Shown here in pieces: positions 1 through 9,251 of a stretch of 64,000 bases of DNA. The stretch's first letter is position 1. Each line of letters starts with the position of its first letter. The stretch spans positions 1,805,386-1,869,385 of the forward strand of contig NC_014722.1 of the NCBI RefSeq assembly GCF_000198775.1, in the 5' to 3' direction. The stretch is from Mycetohabitans rhizoxinica HKI 454 (GTDB lineage: Bacteria > Pseudomonadota > Gammaproteobacteria > Burkholderiales > Burkholderiaceae). The notes below the pieces were generated by a model, which saw only the letters and a program-made list of their open reading frames with translations, had not been told where the DNA came from and did no database searches. The translations under genes and the position numbers were made by a program.

Positions 1-170
1 ATACTTGACGCCGTTCTCATACGCCCACTTGCCGAGCACTTTGGAGATGAATTCATTGCCATTGTCTGCCTTGACAAGCCCAAGCCCCTATACTTCTACC
101 CTCTGTTCTTCAGTGTATCGGCTCTTCTTCACGTCATGACCTTCTGCTTGTCAAGGTTGCATCATGCCAG
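1..170 (-). mobile_element. IS3-family element remnant (internally deleted transposase)
   Basis: Read on the minus strand, bases about 140 down to 96 encode VKKSRYTEEQRVEV followed by a stop, which resembles the start of an IS3-family OrfA. Bases 78 down to 1 encode LVKADNGNEFISKVLGKWAY and then ENGVKY, which is part of an rve integrase core as found in OrfB. The two pieces are nearly adjacent, so the middle of the element is deleted. The remnant continues past the left edge of the window. Family membership is by recognition of the motifs; the exact IS is not identified. Confidence 0.7.
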
Positions 171-186
171 ATTTTTCTACTTTTAA

Positions 187-3100
187 ATGGCCCAGTTTTT
201 TCGGTCAGCCTCATACGCGCTCACTTGTACTGGCATAATGCCCCCTCAGCAGGAGCGCCCTGGTTGCCATGGCAGGCATCATGACATCGCTTCGTCCTCT
301 CCGTCCTCGTGCCTGTCGTCACTACGCGCCCCACCCCGGATTTTGGCGAGGCAAGCCTTGAACAACACGAACGACGAACCTCTGCGCGTCCTGCGGTTTT
401 GGCGCGACCTGAAATCTTCATATTCCAACCGCTCCGACGGCAAAGAGAATACGGCACACATCAAAGTCAGCACGCTGCGGCGCCGTGGCCCTCAGGCTAC
501 GCTTCCCTGGCATCGCAAGGAATTCGCGCCCACCAAACAGTACGCGTTCCTGCACGCCGTCTACGTAGGTGTTGCTGATGTGGAAGACCTAGCCCGCCTC
601 ATGTTGCGCGGCATCGTGCCAGCTGACGATCTCAGCGAACGTGAAGTGCAACGCATGAGCGGCCAGGGGTGGCTGGCCGCTTTCGTCGCCAACGAGCGCG
701 GCGTACCGCTGCCCTACAGCTACCTGGCCGCGAGCTTCGCGCACGGTGTCGATGCGTTTCGCGAGACCGGTACGCTGGATAACATCAACGCACGGTTACA
801 GCGCGCGCAAGAAGAGTTCGCGCAACGCTGCCATCGTCTTGCACCGACGAACGGGCGCAACGAAAGCACAGCGTCCTTATCAGGCACACCGTTGCGATGG
901 GAAGACTTGGAGACCGAACGTGACGTGGTCTGTGCGCTGCTCGGCGAGGATGCGAAACAAGCCGCGCTGGACTGGCGCGTCGTCGTACGCACCAGCCGGA
1001 TCAAGCGTAGCAAGCTCAAAGACAATCAGGAAGCGACTACCGAGTTCCTCAACTCATTCTATCTGGACGATCTCGACCGGCTGATCGATCAAGCCGAAAA
1101 GCAGCAACCGTTCGGCGCCGCGCTCACGCGCTATCTGGGCGCAGCCATCAAGCCCGAAGAACGGATGGACGTCCTCACCGAGCACGCTACGATGGCGCAA
1201 CTGGTCAGCGCCGCGCGCCTGCCATCCGCACGTTGGCCAACACCTTCCAAGTACCCACTGGTGCTCGCGCAACAGGCCGCCGTCGCGCAGGTGTTGCACA
1301 CCCTGAGCCCGGACAGTGGCATCCTCGGCGTGAACGGTCCGCCCGGCACCGGCAAGACCACCCTGCTGTGCGACGTGATCGCCGACATCGTCACGGCACG
1401 CGCCCGGCGGATCGCCGCACTCGACAAACCCGCGACCTTGTTCGACAAGCCGGTGCAGATGGCCGGCATGAAGTTTTCGCCACTCAAGCGCGCCGTGATC
1501 GACGGCACGTCCATCGTCGTCACGAGCAACAACAACAACGCCGTCACAAACATCACGCAGGCATTACCGGCCCGCGCCAAGATCGGCCGCGAATTCGAAC
1601 CGGCCGCCTACTTCGACGAGGTGATCCGCGAAATCTTCTGCGCGCAGAAAGTTTTCGACGACGAAGGACAGCCCATTGAAGGTTGGGGTGTCATTGCCGC
1701 CGCGCTGGGCAATGCCAGCAATCGGCGATCGTTTGCCGCAGGCTTTTTCCGTGACGACCGCAAGGTCAAGCGGCCAACCTCCACTGCTGACACGGCAATC
1801 CATGCGCCGGACAACGGCGACGATGACGACGCAAAAGGAACAACGACGACGGACGCTGCGACCCCGCGTGACACTCTCTGCGACGATCGTCCGTCAACAA
1901 TGAAGCAGATCTTGGAAGCGGCCGACCAAGATTACCCGTGCTATCAGGCCGAATGGGAAACCGCGAAACGCGCGTTTCTCGAGACGCACGCTGAGGTCGA
2001 AAAGCAGCGCGCCGTGCTAGTGGCTGCCGAGCAGGCCGCGCGGGAGCTGGATCGCAGCCGCGTGCAATGGGAAACGCTTGAAGCATCCCTGCAAAGCGCG
2101 ACGGATACGCTTGCCGCGAGTGAACAGGCCCTAGCCGCGTTGCGCGAGCAACAGACCGACCTGCGCGCCCTCATGCACAGTCATCAGGCGGTCCTCGCGC
2201 AATGCAAGGCAACCTATCTCCCTTCGCTCTGGGACCGCCTAATGCGATGGCTCGGCCGCGAAACGCCCCGCATGATCGCGCGACGCCACGCGCTCGAAGC
2301 CCCCACGCGAGCGATGAGCGAAACTAGCACGGCACTCAGTGCGCTCAGCCGCGACATCGCGCAGCGCGAAGCCGCCGTTCAACGCGAGCGTGAACGGCAT
2401 CAAGCGATATCGCGTGAACTTGCCGCTCTAATGCTGCAGCGTCAAGTCCACCAGCAGGCCTTGGACGCGGGCTATGCGATCGGTGCCAAGCACTTTCCGG
2501 ATGATGCGTTCTGGTCCTTGCCTTCCGAGACGCGTCATCGCGCCAGCATCGCAGTCAGTCCCGCCCTCGATCATCTGCGCGCACGGCTATTCCTGCACGC
2601 CATCGAACTGCATCGCGCGACGATCCTCGCCAACGCCGGCAAGTTCATCGGCAACCTGCGCGTGGTGCACGGCATGCTGACCAACACGTTGCAGGACAAG
2701 CTGCTCGCCGATCAACGGCCACTGTTGTGGGATGTCCTGTTTTTCGTGGTGCCTGTGGTGTCCACGACCCTCGCCTCGTTCGATCGCCTGTTCGTCGGCA
2801 TGGGCCAGGACAGTCTCGGATGGCTGCTGATCGACGAAGCGGGCCAAGCCACCCCGCAATCAGTCGCTGGTGCGATTTGGCGCAGCCGCCGTGCGGTTAT
2901 CGTCGGCGATCCGCTACAAGTCGAACCGGTCTTCACCGTGCCGTTGCGCGTCACGCAAGCGTTACGTTGCCGCCATCAGGTCGATCCAGCCTGGTCGCCC
3001 GCCGACGAGTCGGCGCAAACACTCGCCGACCGCATCACGCCGTTCGGCTCCTGGGTGAGCAAGTCGGCCCAATACACCGGCAGCGAGACGCGCACCTGGA

Positions 3101-3759
3101 CCGGCATGCCGTTGCGTACGCATCGGCGCTGTGACGATCCAATGTTCTCAGTCGCCAACCGTATCGCCTACGCCAACCAGATGGTGCAGGGGCGCGTCGA
3201 TGAGGCAGGACAACCACTGCCCACGCCCTTTTCTTGTACCCTCGGCGACAGCGCCTGGTTCGACGTGGCCTCCACGCGCGTGCACCATCCAGTGTCGGAC
3301 GACGAGCTGGACGTGCTGCGCCAGTGCCTGACCATGTTGCGGCGTGAGCCGGCGCATGGTGAGGACAACAAACCGGCCCGCGTCTACGTCATCTCACCCT
3401 TGCGTAAAGTGGCCAACGCCTGCGGCGATCTCGTGCGACGCGGCAAATTCGAGGGCATCGAGGTCGGCACCGTCCACACGTTTCAGGGCAAGGAAGCCGA
3501 CGTCGTCTTCCTCGTATTAGGCACGGCACCCGGCCAGCAAGGCGCGAAAGCCCGCAATTGGGTAACCGGCAGGCCGAACCTGCTCAACGTCGCCATCACT
3601 CGTGCCAAGTGCCGCCTGTACGTGATCGGTGACGCGCAACAGTGGGGGGGTCTGGACTATGCCAGCGAGCTATACGCCGCGCTGGCCGTCGTGCGCCTGC
3701 CGTCCAACACGCAACCATGCGGGTCGGCGGAAGATACGCCTTTGCTCTTTGACGCATAG
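187..3759 (+). CDS. Superfamily I DNA/RNA helicase, UPF1-like (AAA_11/AAA_12 type)
   Basis: Predicted ATP-dependent helicase of about 1190 residues. The Walker A motif GPPGTGKTT lies near residue 385 and the Walker B motif LLIDEAGQ near residue 880, with about 500 residues between them that include a long Ala/Arg/Gln/Glu-rich, probably coiled-coil stretch (roughly 600-790). The C-terminal helicase motifs are VHTFQGKEADVVF (near 1095) and NVAITRAK (near 1135). This split layout is seen in large bacterial AAA_11/AAA_12 helicases. The first 55 residues read like translated non-coding DNA, and the open frame begins right after an IS3 remnant. The native start may lie further in (a TTG at 358 is one option) or may have been replaced. 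The gene stands alone on the plus strand. Its substrate and role are unknown; DNA repair or defence are both possible. Confidence 0.85.
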   Translation: MAQFFRSASYALTCTGIMPPQQERPGCHGRHHDIASSSPSSCLSSLRAPPRILARQALNNTNDEPLRVLRFWRDLKSSYSNRSDGKENTAHIKVSTLRRRGPQATLPWHRKEFAPTKQYAFLHAVYVGVADVEDLARLMLRGIVPADDLSEREVQRMSGQGWLAAFVANERGVPLPYSYLAASFAHGVDAFRETGTLDNINARLQRAQEEFAQRCHRLAPTNGRNESTASLSGTPLRWEDLETERDVVCALLGEDAKQAALDWRVVVRTSRIKRSKLKDNQEATTEFLNSFYLDDLDRLIDQAEKQQPFGAALTRYLGAAIKPEERMDVLTEHATMAQLVSAARLPSARWPTPSKYPLVLAQQAAVAQVLHTLSPDSGILGVNGPPGTGKTTLLCDVIADIVTARARRIAALDKPATLFDKPVQMAGMKFSPLKRAVIDGTSIVVTSNNNNAVTNITQALPARAKIGREFEPAAYFDEVIREIFCAQKVFDDEGQPIEGWGVIAAALGNASNRRSFAAGFFRDDRKVKRPTSTADTAIHAPDNGDDDDAKGTTTTDAATPRDTLCDDRPSTMKQILEAADQDYPCYQAEWETAKRAFLETHAEVEKQRAVLVAAEQAARELDRSRVQWETLEASLQSATDTLAASEQALAALREQQTDLRALMHSHQAVLAQCKATYLPSLWDRLMRWLGRETPRMIARRHALEAPTRAMSETSTALSALSRDIAQREAAVQRERERHQAISRELAALMLQRQVHQQALDAGYAIGAKHFPDDAFWSLPSETRHRASIAVSPALDHLRARLFLHAIELHRATILANAGKFIGNLRVVHGMLTNTLQDKLLADQRPLLWDVLFFVVPVVSTTLASFDRLFVGMGQDSLGWLLIDEAGQATPQSVAGAIWRSRRAVIVGDPLQVEPVFTVPLRVTQALRCRHQVDPAWSPADESAQTLADRITPFGSWVSKSAQYTGSETRTWTGMPLRTHRRCDDPMFSVANRIAYANQMVQGRVDEAGQPLPTPFSCTLGDSAWFDVASTRVHHPVSDDELDVLRQCLTMLRREPAHGEDNKPARVYVISPLRKVANACGDLVRRGKFEGIEVGTVHTFQGKEADVVFLVLGTAPGQQGAKARNWVTGRPNLLNVAITRAKCRLYVIGDAQQWGGLDYASELYAALAVVRLPSNTQPCGSAEDTPLLFDA

Positions 3760-3869
3760 CGCGCGTAGACGCCGCCGCATCGCGTCGGTTGTGTTGCCAT
3801 CCGAATCTACGCTAGCCTACGTGTAACACGCACGTGGTTTGTGTAGCAGTCGGAACAGGCGACAGATAA

Positions 3870-3906
3870 AGAAAACCCCGGTTCTCCGTGAAGAACCGGG
3901 GTTTCC
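3870..3906 (-). terminator. Rho-independent terminator downstream of tRNA-Ser
   Basis: A perfect 13-bp inverted repeat (3872-3884 with 3891-3903) encloses a six-base loop. On the minus strand it is followed by TTTTCTTT. It sits 20 bases beyond the 3' end of tRNA-Ser. The stem is symmetrical, so it may also act on plus-strand transcripts from the helicase gene. Confidence 0.85.
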
Positions 3907-3925
3907 ACCGCCTATACCGAAGTAC

Positions 3926-4019
3926 TGGCGGAGACGGAGGGATTCGAACCCTCGATCCAGGTTTTGGCCCAGATGCTCCCTTAGCAGGGGAGTGCCTTCG
4001 ACCTCTCGGCCACGTCTCC
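3926..4019 (-). tRNA. tRNA-Ser (anticodon GCU)
   Basis: The minus strand folds as a class II tRNA of 94 bases. The 7-bp acceptor stem is GGAGACG with CGTCTCC, followed by discriminator G and an encoded CCA. The anticodon arm CTCCC-CTGCTAA-GGGAG gives anticodon GCT. A long variable arm precedes the T arm GAGGGTTCGAATCCCTC. A strong terminator follows. It reads serine codons AGC and AGU. It is the last gene of the minus-strand run cysS to lysC. Confidence 0.97.
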
Positions 4020-4154
4020 CGAAACTTCGCTCGCGTAGGGAGACCACGCGACGAAGGCAAGATCATAACGGCTCTATGCGATCACGTCAATTCATAAGAC
4101 GCTACAACGAGCGCGCCACGGTCGGCGGCCGCCGATGCGACAGCCGCCGCGCGA

Positions 4155-5405
4155 TCACGCCTGGTCGAGTTCAAACGCTTTATGAAGCGCGCGCACGGCA
4201 AGCTCCATGTACTTTTCGTCGATCAACACCGAGATCTTGATTTCGGATGTCGAGATCATCTGGATGTTGATGCCCTCCTCCGACAACGTGCGGAACATTT
4301 TGCTGGCGACGCCCACGTGCGAACGCATGCCAACGCCGACGACCGATACCTTCGACACCTTTGGATCGCCCAGCACCGTCTGCGCGTTCACCTGTCCGTC
4401 GGCCTGATGGGTCAGGATGTCCATCGCGCGCTGGTAGTCGCCACGGCCAACGGTGAACGTGAAGTCGGTCTTGCCGTCCACGCTGGTGTTCTGGATGATC
4501 ATGTCGACGTCGATGTTGGCGTCGGCGACCGGCCCGAGGATCTGGTAGGCAATGCCTGGCTTGTCAGGCACGCCCATGACCGCGATACGCGCTTCGTCGC
4601 GCTGGAAGGCGATGCCGGAGATAACGGCTTGTTCCATTTTCTCGTCTTCTTCAAAGGTAATCAGGGTGCCCGAACGCATTTCGTCGTCCAGCGGCATCAA
4701 CGGATCAGTCAGGCTCGACAGCACGCGCGTCTTTACCCGGTACTTGCCGGCGAATTCGACCGAACGGATCTGCAGCACTTTGGAGCCGAGGCTGGCCATC
4801 TCCAGCATCTCCTCGAACGTGACCCGATCAAGCCGGCGTGCCTCTTCGACAACGCGCGGGTCGGTCGTGTACACGCCGTCTACGTCAGTGTAGATCAAGC
4901 ATTCGTCGGCGCGCATCGCAGCCGCGATCGCGACTGCCGACGTATCGGAGCCCCCCCGGCCCAACGTGGTGATGTGGCCGTCAGGATCCACGCCCTGAAA
5001 ACCCGTGATGACGACGACCTTGCCGGCATCTAGGTCGGCCAGCACGCGTTTATCGTCGATCTCATTGATGCGAGCCTTCGTGAACGCGCTGTCCGTCTTG
5101 ATCGCGACCTGCCAGCCTGCATAGCTGACCGCGTTGACGCCTTCTTCCTGTAGCGCGATCGACAACAGGCCAACGCTAACCTGCTCGCCCGTCGATGCGA
5201 TCATGTCGAGTTCGCGCGCACTGGGCTGCGTCGATAGTTCCTTCGCAAGCGCGAGCAACCGGTTGGTTTCACCAGACATCGCGGACGGCACGACGACCAA
5301 CCGGTGACCCGCCTTGTGCCACTTCGCGACGCGCCTCGCGACATTCCTGATGCGCTCAACCGAGCCCATCGAGGTGCCGCCGTATTTATGTACGATGAGT
5401 GCCAT
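4155..5405 (-). CDS. lysC: Aspartate kinase
   Basis: Phosphorylates L-aspartate, the first step toward lysine, threonine, methionine and diaminopimelate. The 416-residue protein starts with MALIVHKYGGTSMGS (kinase N-terminal motif). It has TTLGRGGSDTSA near residue 148 in the amino acid kinase domain and two C-terminal ACT domains (about 265-416), the usual site of feedback inhibition by lysine and threonine. Length matches the single-domain, two-ACT aspartokinases of Burkholderia and Pseudomonas. An alternative internal start producing a regulatory beta subunit, known in some relatives, cannot be judged here. It lies downstream of tilS on the same strand with a 216-bp gap. dapA, which acts later in the same pathway, lies at the far end of the window. 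Confidence 0.97.
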   Translation of the reverse strand: MALIVHKYGGTSMGSVERIRNVARRVAKWHKAGHRLVVVPSAMSGETNRLLALAKELSTQPSARELDMIASTGEQVSVGLLSIALQEEGVNAVSYAGWQVAIKTDSAFTKARINEIDDKRVLADLDAGKVVVITGFQGVDPDGHITTLGRGGSDTSAVAIAAAMRADECLIYTDVDGVYTTDPRVVEEARRLDRVTFEEMLEMASLGSKVLQIRSVEFAGKYRVKTRVLSSLTDPLMPLDDEMRSGTLITFEEDEKMEQAVISGIAFQRDEARIAVMGVPDKPGIAYQILGPVADANIDVDMIIQNTSVDGKTDFTFTVGRGDYQRAMDILTHQADGQVNAQTVLGDPKVSKVSVVGVGMRSHVGVASKMFRTLSEEGINIQMISTSEIKISVLIDEKYMELAVRALHKAFELDQA

Positions 5406-5621
5406 TGCCGTTATGAACTAGAGGGGAAACCACGCCGGCGCGCACGCGGGGTCGTTCGACAAAAGGGCACAAACGAGAAGCGGCGCCGTCAGCGCATGCG
5501 CGCCTGCCCGATCAATGAAAATCGGGTAAAGTCAGACGAGCAAACCGGTAACCCTACCGTATGCCGGTGTACTTGACAAGCGAAAATGCGTGCCGCGCCG
5601 CGATGCGCCTGCAGCCAAAGG

Positions 5622-7052
5622 TCACGCAAGCAATATGTCCGGGTGCCATTCGATCCGCACCCGGCCGCCGCCCGCAACGTTGGGATCGACGCCCAGCCCG
5701 GGTACCCACAGCAACGCATCGCCGACAAACAACAGCGGGACATCGCGTCGCCAGGCCGGCACCGCCGCCTCTTGGAAAAGGTTCTTTAACGTGCGCAGCG
5801 GACCGCCGGCGCGCAAGCGCATGCGCTCGCCGCCGCGTCGACCGCGTACCGTGAGCGGCGCGCCTTCGAGAACGCTGCGCTGTACCCCCTGCTCATCGTT
5901 GGCACCACACGGCATGAAAACAATCGATCCCCGCCACGCCGGCAGCCGCCAAACCGACTGGCCCGACCATCGCAACTCGGTACTCGGCGGCATCGCATCA
6001 TGACTGGCCGCCCCGTCATCCTGGCGTTCCCACCAAACCCGGTTGCGATACAGGCGCAGGCAATGTTCGTCGTGCTCGATCCGCAGCGCCGCATCGTCCC
6101 CGGCCTCACGCAATTGACGCAGTATTTCCTCGACGCGCGCCGCGGATACCGTCGCCAGCCCCGCCTCGCGCATCCAGAACCGCAGCAGATTGACCGCGCG
6201 CTCATGACTGAGCTCAACCAGCGCACACCGCGATAACATTGGACCCACGGGCACCGGTGCATCGGATCGCTTCATAGCGGCGGCACGCCGGCTGGCAAAC
6301 GTGCATGCACGCAGATCGATCATGGCCAAATCCTCGAGCAGACGCTGCGCGGCGGCGGCATGCCGGGCCGTTCGCGCTAGCGCGTCGCGATACCCGGGAA
6401 AATGGACAGCCAGCGTCGGCATCACATGCCGCCGCACCGCATTGCGCGCATACCGAAGGTCTGCATTGGATTCATCCTCAATCCAGCGCAATGTATGCTG
6501 ACGCGCATACGCGTCGAGAGAAGCCCGCAGTACCGGCAATAAAGGCCGCACGTGGATGAGCCCGTTCGGTAGCACACGATGTAACGGCATCGCGGCGAGC
6601 CCGGGCAGCCCCGCGCCACGCAGCAATTGCAACAGTACGGTCTCGGCTTGGTCGTCCGCGTGATGGCCAAGCCACAGCACGCGCACGCGATGGGCCGCGC
6701 ACATTTGCTCGAGCGCTGCATAGCGGGCGTCACGCGCAAGGGCTTCGACGCTGTGCTGCGGCGTGCGCGTGATTGCGACAGCGCGGCAATCAAAAGCGAC
6801 ATCAAGCCGGCACGCCACGTCAGCGCAATGGCTGCGCCAGGCATCGGCATGAGGACTGAGCCCGTGATGAACGTGCAACGCGACACACCGGCGTGCGCCC
6901 AGCACGCGGGTGGCCGCGTGCAGCAGCACCGTGGAATCGATGCCCCCGCTGAAAGCGATCGCAACGGACGCATCGCGATGCAGCGCCGTGGCCTGAGCTG
7001 CCACCGCCCCGAGAATCAGACGCTCGACCGATGATTCGTCCGCACTCGTCAT
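5622..7052 (-). CDS. tilS: tRNA(Ile)-lysidine synthase
   Basis: Converts the wobble cytidine of tRNA-Ile(CAU) to lysidine so that it reads AUA and is charged with isoleucine. The PP-loop ATP pyrophosphatase signature AFSGGIDSTVLLHA lies at about residues 28-41, followed by HVHHGLSPHAD and WLGHHADDQAETVLLQLLRG, both typical of TilS. The C-terminal region (about 370-476) contains the substrate-binding TilS C domain with RGRRGGERMRL and LKNLFQEAAVPAWRR. Length of 476 residues is normal for Burkholderiaceae. It sits between accA (46 bp upstream) and lysC on the same strand, a conserved Burkholderia arrangement. Confidence 0.96.
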   Translation of the reverse strand: MTSADESSVERLILGAVAAQATALHRDASVAIAFSGGIDSTVLLHAATRVLGARRCVALHVHHGLSPHADAWRSHCADVACRLDVAFDCRAVAITRTPQHSVEALARDARYAALEQMCAAHRVRVLWLGHHADDQAETVLLQLLRGAGLPGLAAMPLHRVLPNGLIHVRPLLPVLRASLDAYARQHTLRWIEDESNADLRYARNAVRRHVMPTLAVHFPGYRDALARTARHAAAAQRLLEDLAMIDLRACTFASRRAAAMKRSDAPVPVGPMLSRCALVELSHERAVNLLRFWMREAGLATVSAARVEEILRQLREAGDDAALRIEHDEHCLRLYRNRVWWERQDDGAASHDAMPPSTELRWSGQSVWRLPAWRGSIVFMPCGANDEQGVQRSVLEGAPLTVRGRRGGERMRLRAGGPLRTLKNLFQEAAVPAWRRDVPLLFVGDALLWVPGLGVDPNVAGGGRVRIEWHPDILLA

Positions 7053-7098
7053 CTGCTTACCCGTCTAGACACCACCCGGCGCATGCCGCATCGCGCCA

Positions 7099-8070
7099 TT
7101 AGTTGCCGAACGGGCCGGCCTTGTATTTGCCGTAGTTCATCAGCCGTTCGAAGCGGCGGGCACACAGATCGTTTGAACTCATGCCCTGGAACTGTCGCAG
7201 CGAGTCGGCCAACGCACGGCGCAGCATCGCGGCCATGCCTTTCGGATCCCGGTGTGCACCGCCCAGCGGCTCGTTGACGATCTTGTCGATTAGGCCGAGC
7301 GCCTTAAGCCGGTGCGCGGTCAAGCCCAGCGCCTCCGCTGCCTCGGGCGCCTTTGCCGCACTCTTCCATAGGATCGACGCACACCCTTCCGGCGAAATCA
7401 CCGAATAGGTCGAGAACTGCAACATCAACACGCTGTCGGCCACGGCAATGGCTAACGCGCCGCCGGAGCCGCCCTCGCCAATGATCGTCGCGATCGTTGG
7501 CACTTTCAACTCGGCCATCACATAGAGATTGCGACCGATGGCCTCGGACTGACCACGCTCCTCGGCACCCACGCCCGGATATGCACCCGGCGTGTCGATG
7601 AACGTGAAAATCGGCAAGTTAAATTTCTCGGCCACCCGCATCAGCCGCTCAGCCTTGCGATAGCCTTCCGGGCGCGACATGCCGAAGTTGCGCAACGCGC
7701 GCTCCTTCGTGTCGCGTCCCTTCTGCTGACCGATTACCATGCACGGATGACCATTGAAGCGCGCCAGCCCACCAATGATCGACAGGTCATCGGCAAAGGA
7801 TCGGTCACCGTGCAATTCGTGGAAATCCGTGAACAACTCGTTCACATAGTCGAGCGTATAGGGACGCTGAGGATGCCGCGCGATCTGCGACACCTGCCAA
7901 GGTGACAGGTGCGCATACAGGTCCTTCGTCAATTGCTGGCTTTTCTTGGACAGCCGCTCGATCTCTTCCGAAATATCGACGGCCGAATCGTCTTGCACGA
8001 AGCGCAATTCTTCGATTTTTGCTTCGAGCTCAGCGATCGGCTGCTCGAAATCCAGAAAGGTGGTCTTCAT
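7099..8070 (-). CDS. accA: Acetyl-CoA carboxylase carboxyltransferase subunit alpha
   Basis: Alpha subunit of the carboxyltransferase that transfers CO2 from carboxybiotin to acetyl-CoA to form malonyl-CoA, the first step of fatty acid synthesis. The protein has 323 residues, close to the E. coli length of 319. Characteristic stretches are [20 protein letters not shown] at the N-terminus, the HGDRSFADD region, [24 protein letters not shown] and [11 protein letters not shown]. The start at 8070 has AAGGA about ten bases upstream. It is placed between the AlkA-type glycosylase gene and tilS on the minus strand. Confidence 0.97.
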   Translation of the reverse strand: MKTTFLDFEQPIAELEAKIEELRFVQDDSAVDISEEIERLSKKSQQLTKDLYAHLSPWQVSQIARHPQRPYTLDYVNELFTDFHELHGDRSFADDLSIIGGLARFNGHPCMVIGQQKGRDTKERALRNFGMSRPEGYRKAERLMRVAEKFNLPIFTFIDTPGAYPGVGAEERGQSEAIGRNLYVMAELKVPTIATIIGEGGSGGALAIAVADSVLMLQFSTYSVISPEGCASILWKSAAKAPEAAEALGLTAHRLKALGLIDKIVNEPLGGAHRDPKGMAAMLRRALADSLRQFQGMSSNDLCARRFERLMNYGKYKAGPFGN

Positions 8071-8229
8071 TTGTTCGAATCCTTGAACTATCCGGCAGCG
8101 CGTATTCTAACCGCGTGTCGCCCTACCGGAACCGGCTCTGAACTATCACATTGGCGTTTTGATAGTTTTCGATGCAATGCCAACAGCGGACATTGCGCCA
8201 CCACGCCCGACCTGCGCCCGATGCGCGGG

Positions 8230-9210
8230 TTAAGCCTGCGCGCTCAGCGGCTCCAGACTGCGCCACATGTACCATGTCGCGACAGTCCGCCACGGCTCCC
8301 AATTCGCCGCGACCTCCCTGGCTTCGCTGCGCGTGACCGGCTCGCCGCTGAAATAATTGACACTAATGGCACGGATCAGTCCGAGATCATCCAGCGGCAG
8401 CACGTTCGGGCGCATCAGGTTAAAAATCAGGAACATCTCGGCGGTCCAGCGGCCAATCCCGCGTATCTGCGTAAGCTCGTCAATGACCGCCTCGTCATCC
8501 ATCGACGCCCATGATGCGACATGCAGCGCACCGGACGTAAAATGCTGCGCAAGGTCCAGGATGTACTCCGACTTGCGCTTGGACAATCCGCACTCGATCA
8601 ATCGCGGCTGCCCAAGCTTCACAATGCGCGCCGGCGCAATCGACGGGCATGCGGCCGCGAGCCGCGCCCATATCGCCTGCGCAGCGCTGACCGAGATCTG
8701 CTGGCCAACAATGGAGCGGGCAAGCGTCATAAACGGATCGCCGCGCACCATCAAGTGAACGGGCCCGAACTGTGGAATCAACTTTTTCAGGATACGATCG
8801 CGACGGACCAGGTCCGCGCACGCACGGTCCCAATATTCGGGACGCGACGCGGTGGGCACCTGCTCCTGTGATGTGGCCGGGACCGACGCCTCGGACGCTG
8901 GGGCAACCGCCTTGCGCGCCGGGCTAACATCCGACACTGGCAAACGCGCGTTGCGTACCGGCTCGGTCCCCGACGCCGACGCACGCGCGTTGTGCACCGG
9001 TTCGGCCTCCGGCACCGACGCACGCGCATTGCGCGCCGGCTCCGCGTTCGAGGCTGCACGAGGCGCGCGTCGTGGCGCAGCGTCTTCGTCAAGCCCATTG
9101 GCGCGCGCCACACGCGTACGGGTAGCGCCGCGCTTTGCCGCCGCCGCGCTCGCCGCATCCGGCGGCGCCTTCGCCTCCGTGCTGCGCGCCGCCTTCTTGG
9201 CCGTTGCCAT
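8230..9210 (-). CDS. DNA-3-methyladenine glycosylase II (AlkA-type HhH-GPD)
   Basis: Base-excision repair glycosylase removing alkylated purines. The C-terminal 200 residues carry the HhH-GPD fold: QISVSAAQAIWARL, then the helix-hairpin-helix LTQIRGIGRWTAEMFL and the catalytic aspartate region VLPLDDLGL. The start at 9210 is chosen because AGGAGG lies just upstream; the open frame runs on to 9267 and would overlap cysS. The first about 120 residues are Ala/Arg/Glu-rich and low complexity, with three imperfect repeats of about 14 residues (for example EPVHNARASASG), and do not belong to the enzyme fold. It follows cysS on the same strand and is probably co-transcribed. Confidence 0.9.
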   Translation of the reverse strand: MATAKKAARSTEAKAPPDAASAAAAKRGATRTRVARANGLDEDAAPRRAPRAASNAEPARNARASVPEAEPVHNARASASGTEPVRNARLPVSDVSPARKAVAPASEASVPATSQEQVPTASRPEYWDRACADLVRRDRILKKLIPQFGPVHLMVRGDPFMTLARSIVGQQISVSAAQAIWARLAAACPSIAPARIVKLGQPRLIECGLSKRKSEYILDLAQHFTSGALHVASWASMDDEAVIDELTQIRGIGRWTAEMFLIFNLMRPNVLPLDDLGLIRAISVNYFSGEPVTRSEAREVAANWEPWRTVATWYMWRSLEPLSAQA

Positions 9211-9251
9211 CTCGCCTCCTGGCTGCGGACTCATGCCGACGCCGCTGCGCT

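Noticed and set aside
4155..5405. Internal start in lysC for a separate beta subunit
   Set aside because: Known in some relatives, but no clear ribosome binding site before an internal Met was found by eye.
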